Assembly (NCBI GenBank): GCA_018881555.1
Contig: JACAXG010000076.1
Span: forward strand, 325,147-389,146
Direction of reading: 5' to 3'
DNA: 64,000 bases
Source of the DNA: Amblyornis subalaris
Lineage: Eukaryota > Chordata > Aves > Passeriformes > Ptilonorhynchidae
Of the stretch, positions 63,588 to 64,000 are shown piece by piece; within the stretch, counting starts at the first letter, position 1, and each line of letters opens with the position of its first letter. The translations under genes were made by a program, and so were the position numbers. The notes below the pieces were generated by a model. That model searched no databases. It was not told the origin of the DNA and saw nothing but the letters and a program-made list of their open reading frames with translations.

Positions 63588-63601
63588 CTTTTATTTTTAT
63601 C
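63588..63601 (-). promoter_or_regulatory. TATA-like element in the LMX1B 5' flank
   Basis: Read on the minus strand this is GATAAAAATAAAAG, an isolated A/T-rich box inside otherwise extremely GC-rich DNA, about 120-135 bp before the start codon. If it acts as a TATA box, transcription would start near 63560-63570 and give a leader of about 100 nt. It also contains the in-frame TAA that closes the frame upstream of the ATG. Its function is inferred only; CpG-island promoters often work without a TATA box. Confidence 0.3.
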
Positions 63602-63979
63602 TGGGAGACATGAGGAGCGTTTCCTGCCCGGGCTTCCAGAGACGGAGGGCAGAGGCAGGAGACGGCGCCGCCGCCCATGGGGCCGCCCCGCTACACGGGC
63701 GCGCACATGCCGCGCACACGGCGCCGGGCAGCCGCGGTGTCACCTGCTCGCCGGCAGCGCCGGACCCACGCCCTGCGCGGCGCGGAGGGCCCTCCCGGGG
63801 CGGGCCGTGCCGGGCGGAGCGCGGGCGCGGCGGGCCGGGCGGGGCACGGGGCTCCCGGCGCTCCCAGCCCCTGAGCCGTGCGGCGGCCCGAGAAGCCGCG
63901 CCGTTTAGAGCAGGGGCCGCGGCGGAGGAACACACCCCCCGGCGCCTCACCCCTCCTCAAACTTGCTGACATTTGAACT

Positions 63980-63986
63980 CCATTGG
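63980..63986 (-). promoter_or_regulatory. Inverted CCAAT box
   Basis: CCATTGG on the plus strand reads CCAATGG on the gene strand, about 515 bp upstream of the start codon. It matches the NF-Y core. It is a single short motif near the window edge, so function is uncertain. Confidence 0.25.
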
Positions 63987-64000
63987 TGCGCGGCGTATCG

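Overview
The window is from a vertebrate nuclear genome, almost certainly a bird. At the right edge, on the minus strand, are the first two coding exons of LMX1B, a LIM-homeodomain transcription factor. The rest of the window (about 62.8 kb) is its very long second intron, cut off by the left edge before exon 3. The bird call rests on two decayed CR1 LINE copies with typical avian CR1 reverse-transcriptase and 3'-end sequence, and on the LMX1B sequence. The order of bird cannot be settled from this window. About twenty isolated single Ns mark it as a draft assembly; none falls in an exon.

Layout on the + strand. 1-62812 is LMX1B intron 2. It holds a 1.3-kb CR1 fragment (about 20787-22085, minus strand), a 250-bp CR1 tail (about 49255-49503, plus strand), short tandem repeats and homopolymer runs, and several small GC/CpG-rich islets (about 25.4, 38.4-39.0, 43.9-44.2, 47.9-48.1, 57.1-57.4 and 58.2-58.35 kb). 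Many AT-rich stretches carry homeodomain-type TAATTA cores and look like candidate conserved non-coding enhancers. 62813-62999 is exon 2, encoding LIM domain 1. 63000-63328 is the short intron 1. 63329-63467 is coding exon 1 with the start codon. The 5' flank runs to 64000 and shares a large CpG island (about 62035-63950) with both exons and the start of intron 2.

The exon calls are strong. The reading frame runs continuously across consensus GT-AG splice sites with matching phases. The LIM1 zinc ligands are complete. The start is the first ATG after an in-frame stop in the 5' leader. I found no other convincing protein-coding gene, tRNA, rRNA, CRISPR array or operon. The other open frames are short, often lack an ATG, overlap each other in GC-rich DNA, or belong to the CR1 copy.

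Biologically the window is the promoter and much of the likely regulatory landscape of a developmental gene active in dorsal limb, kidney glomerulus, eye and midbrain/hindbrain neurons. I do not see a new multi-gene system. The points most worth checking are the candidate enhancers, the unexplained intronic CpG island at 38.4-39.0 kb, a perfect 13-bp hairpin at 37.02 kb, an A-box/B-box pair resembling a tRNA-type polymerase III promoter at 44.83-44.89 kb, and a candidate non-coding terminal exon at 53.8 kb.
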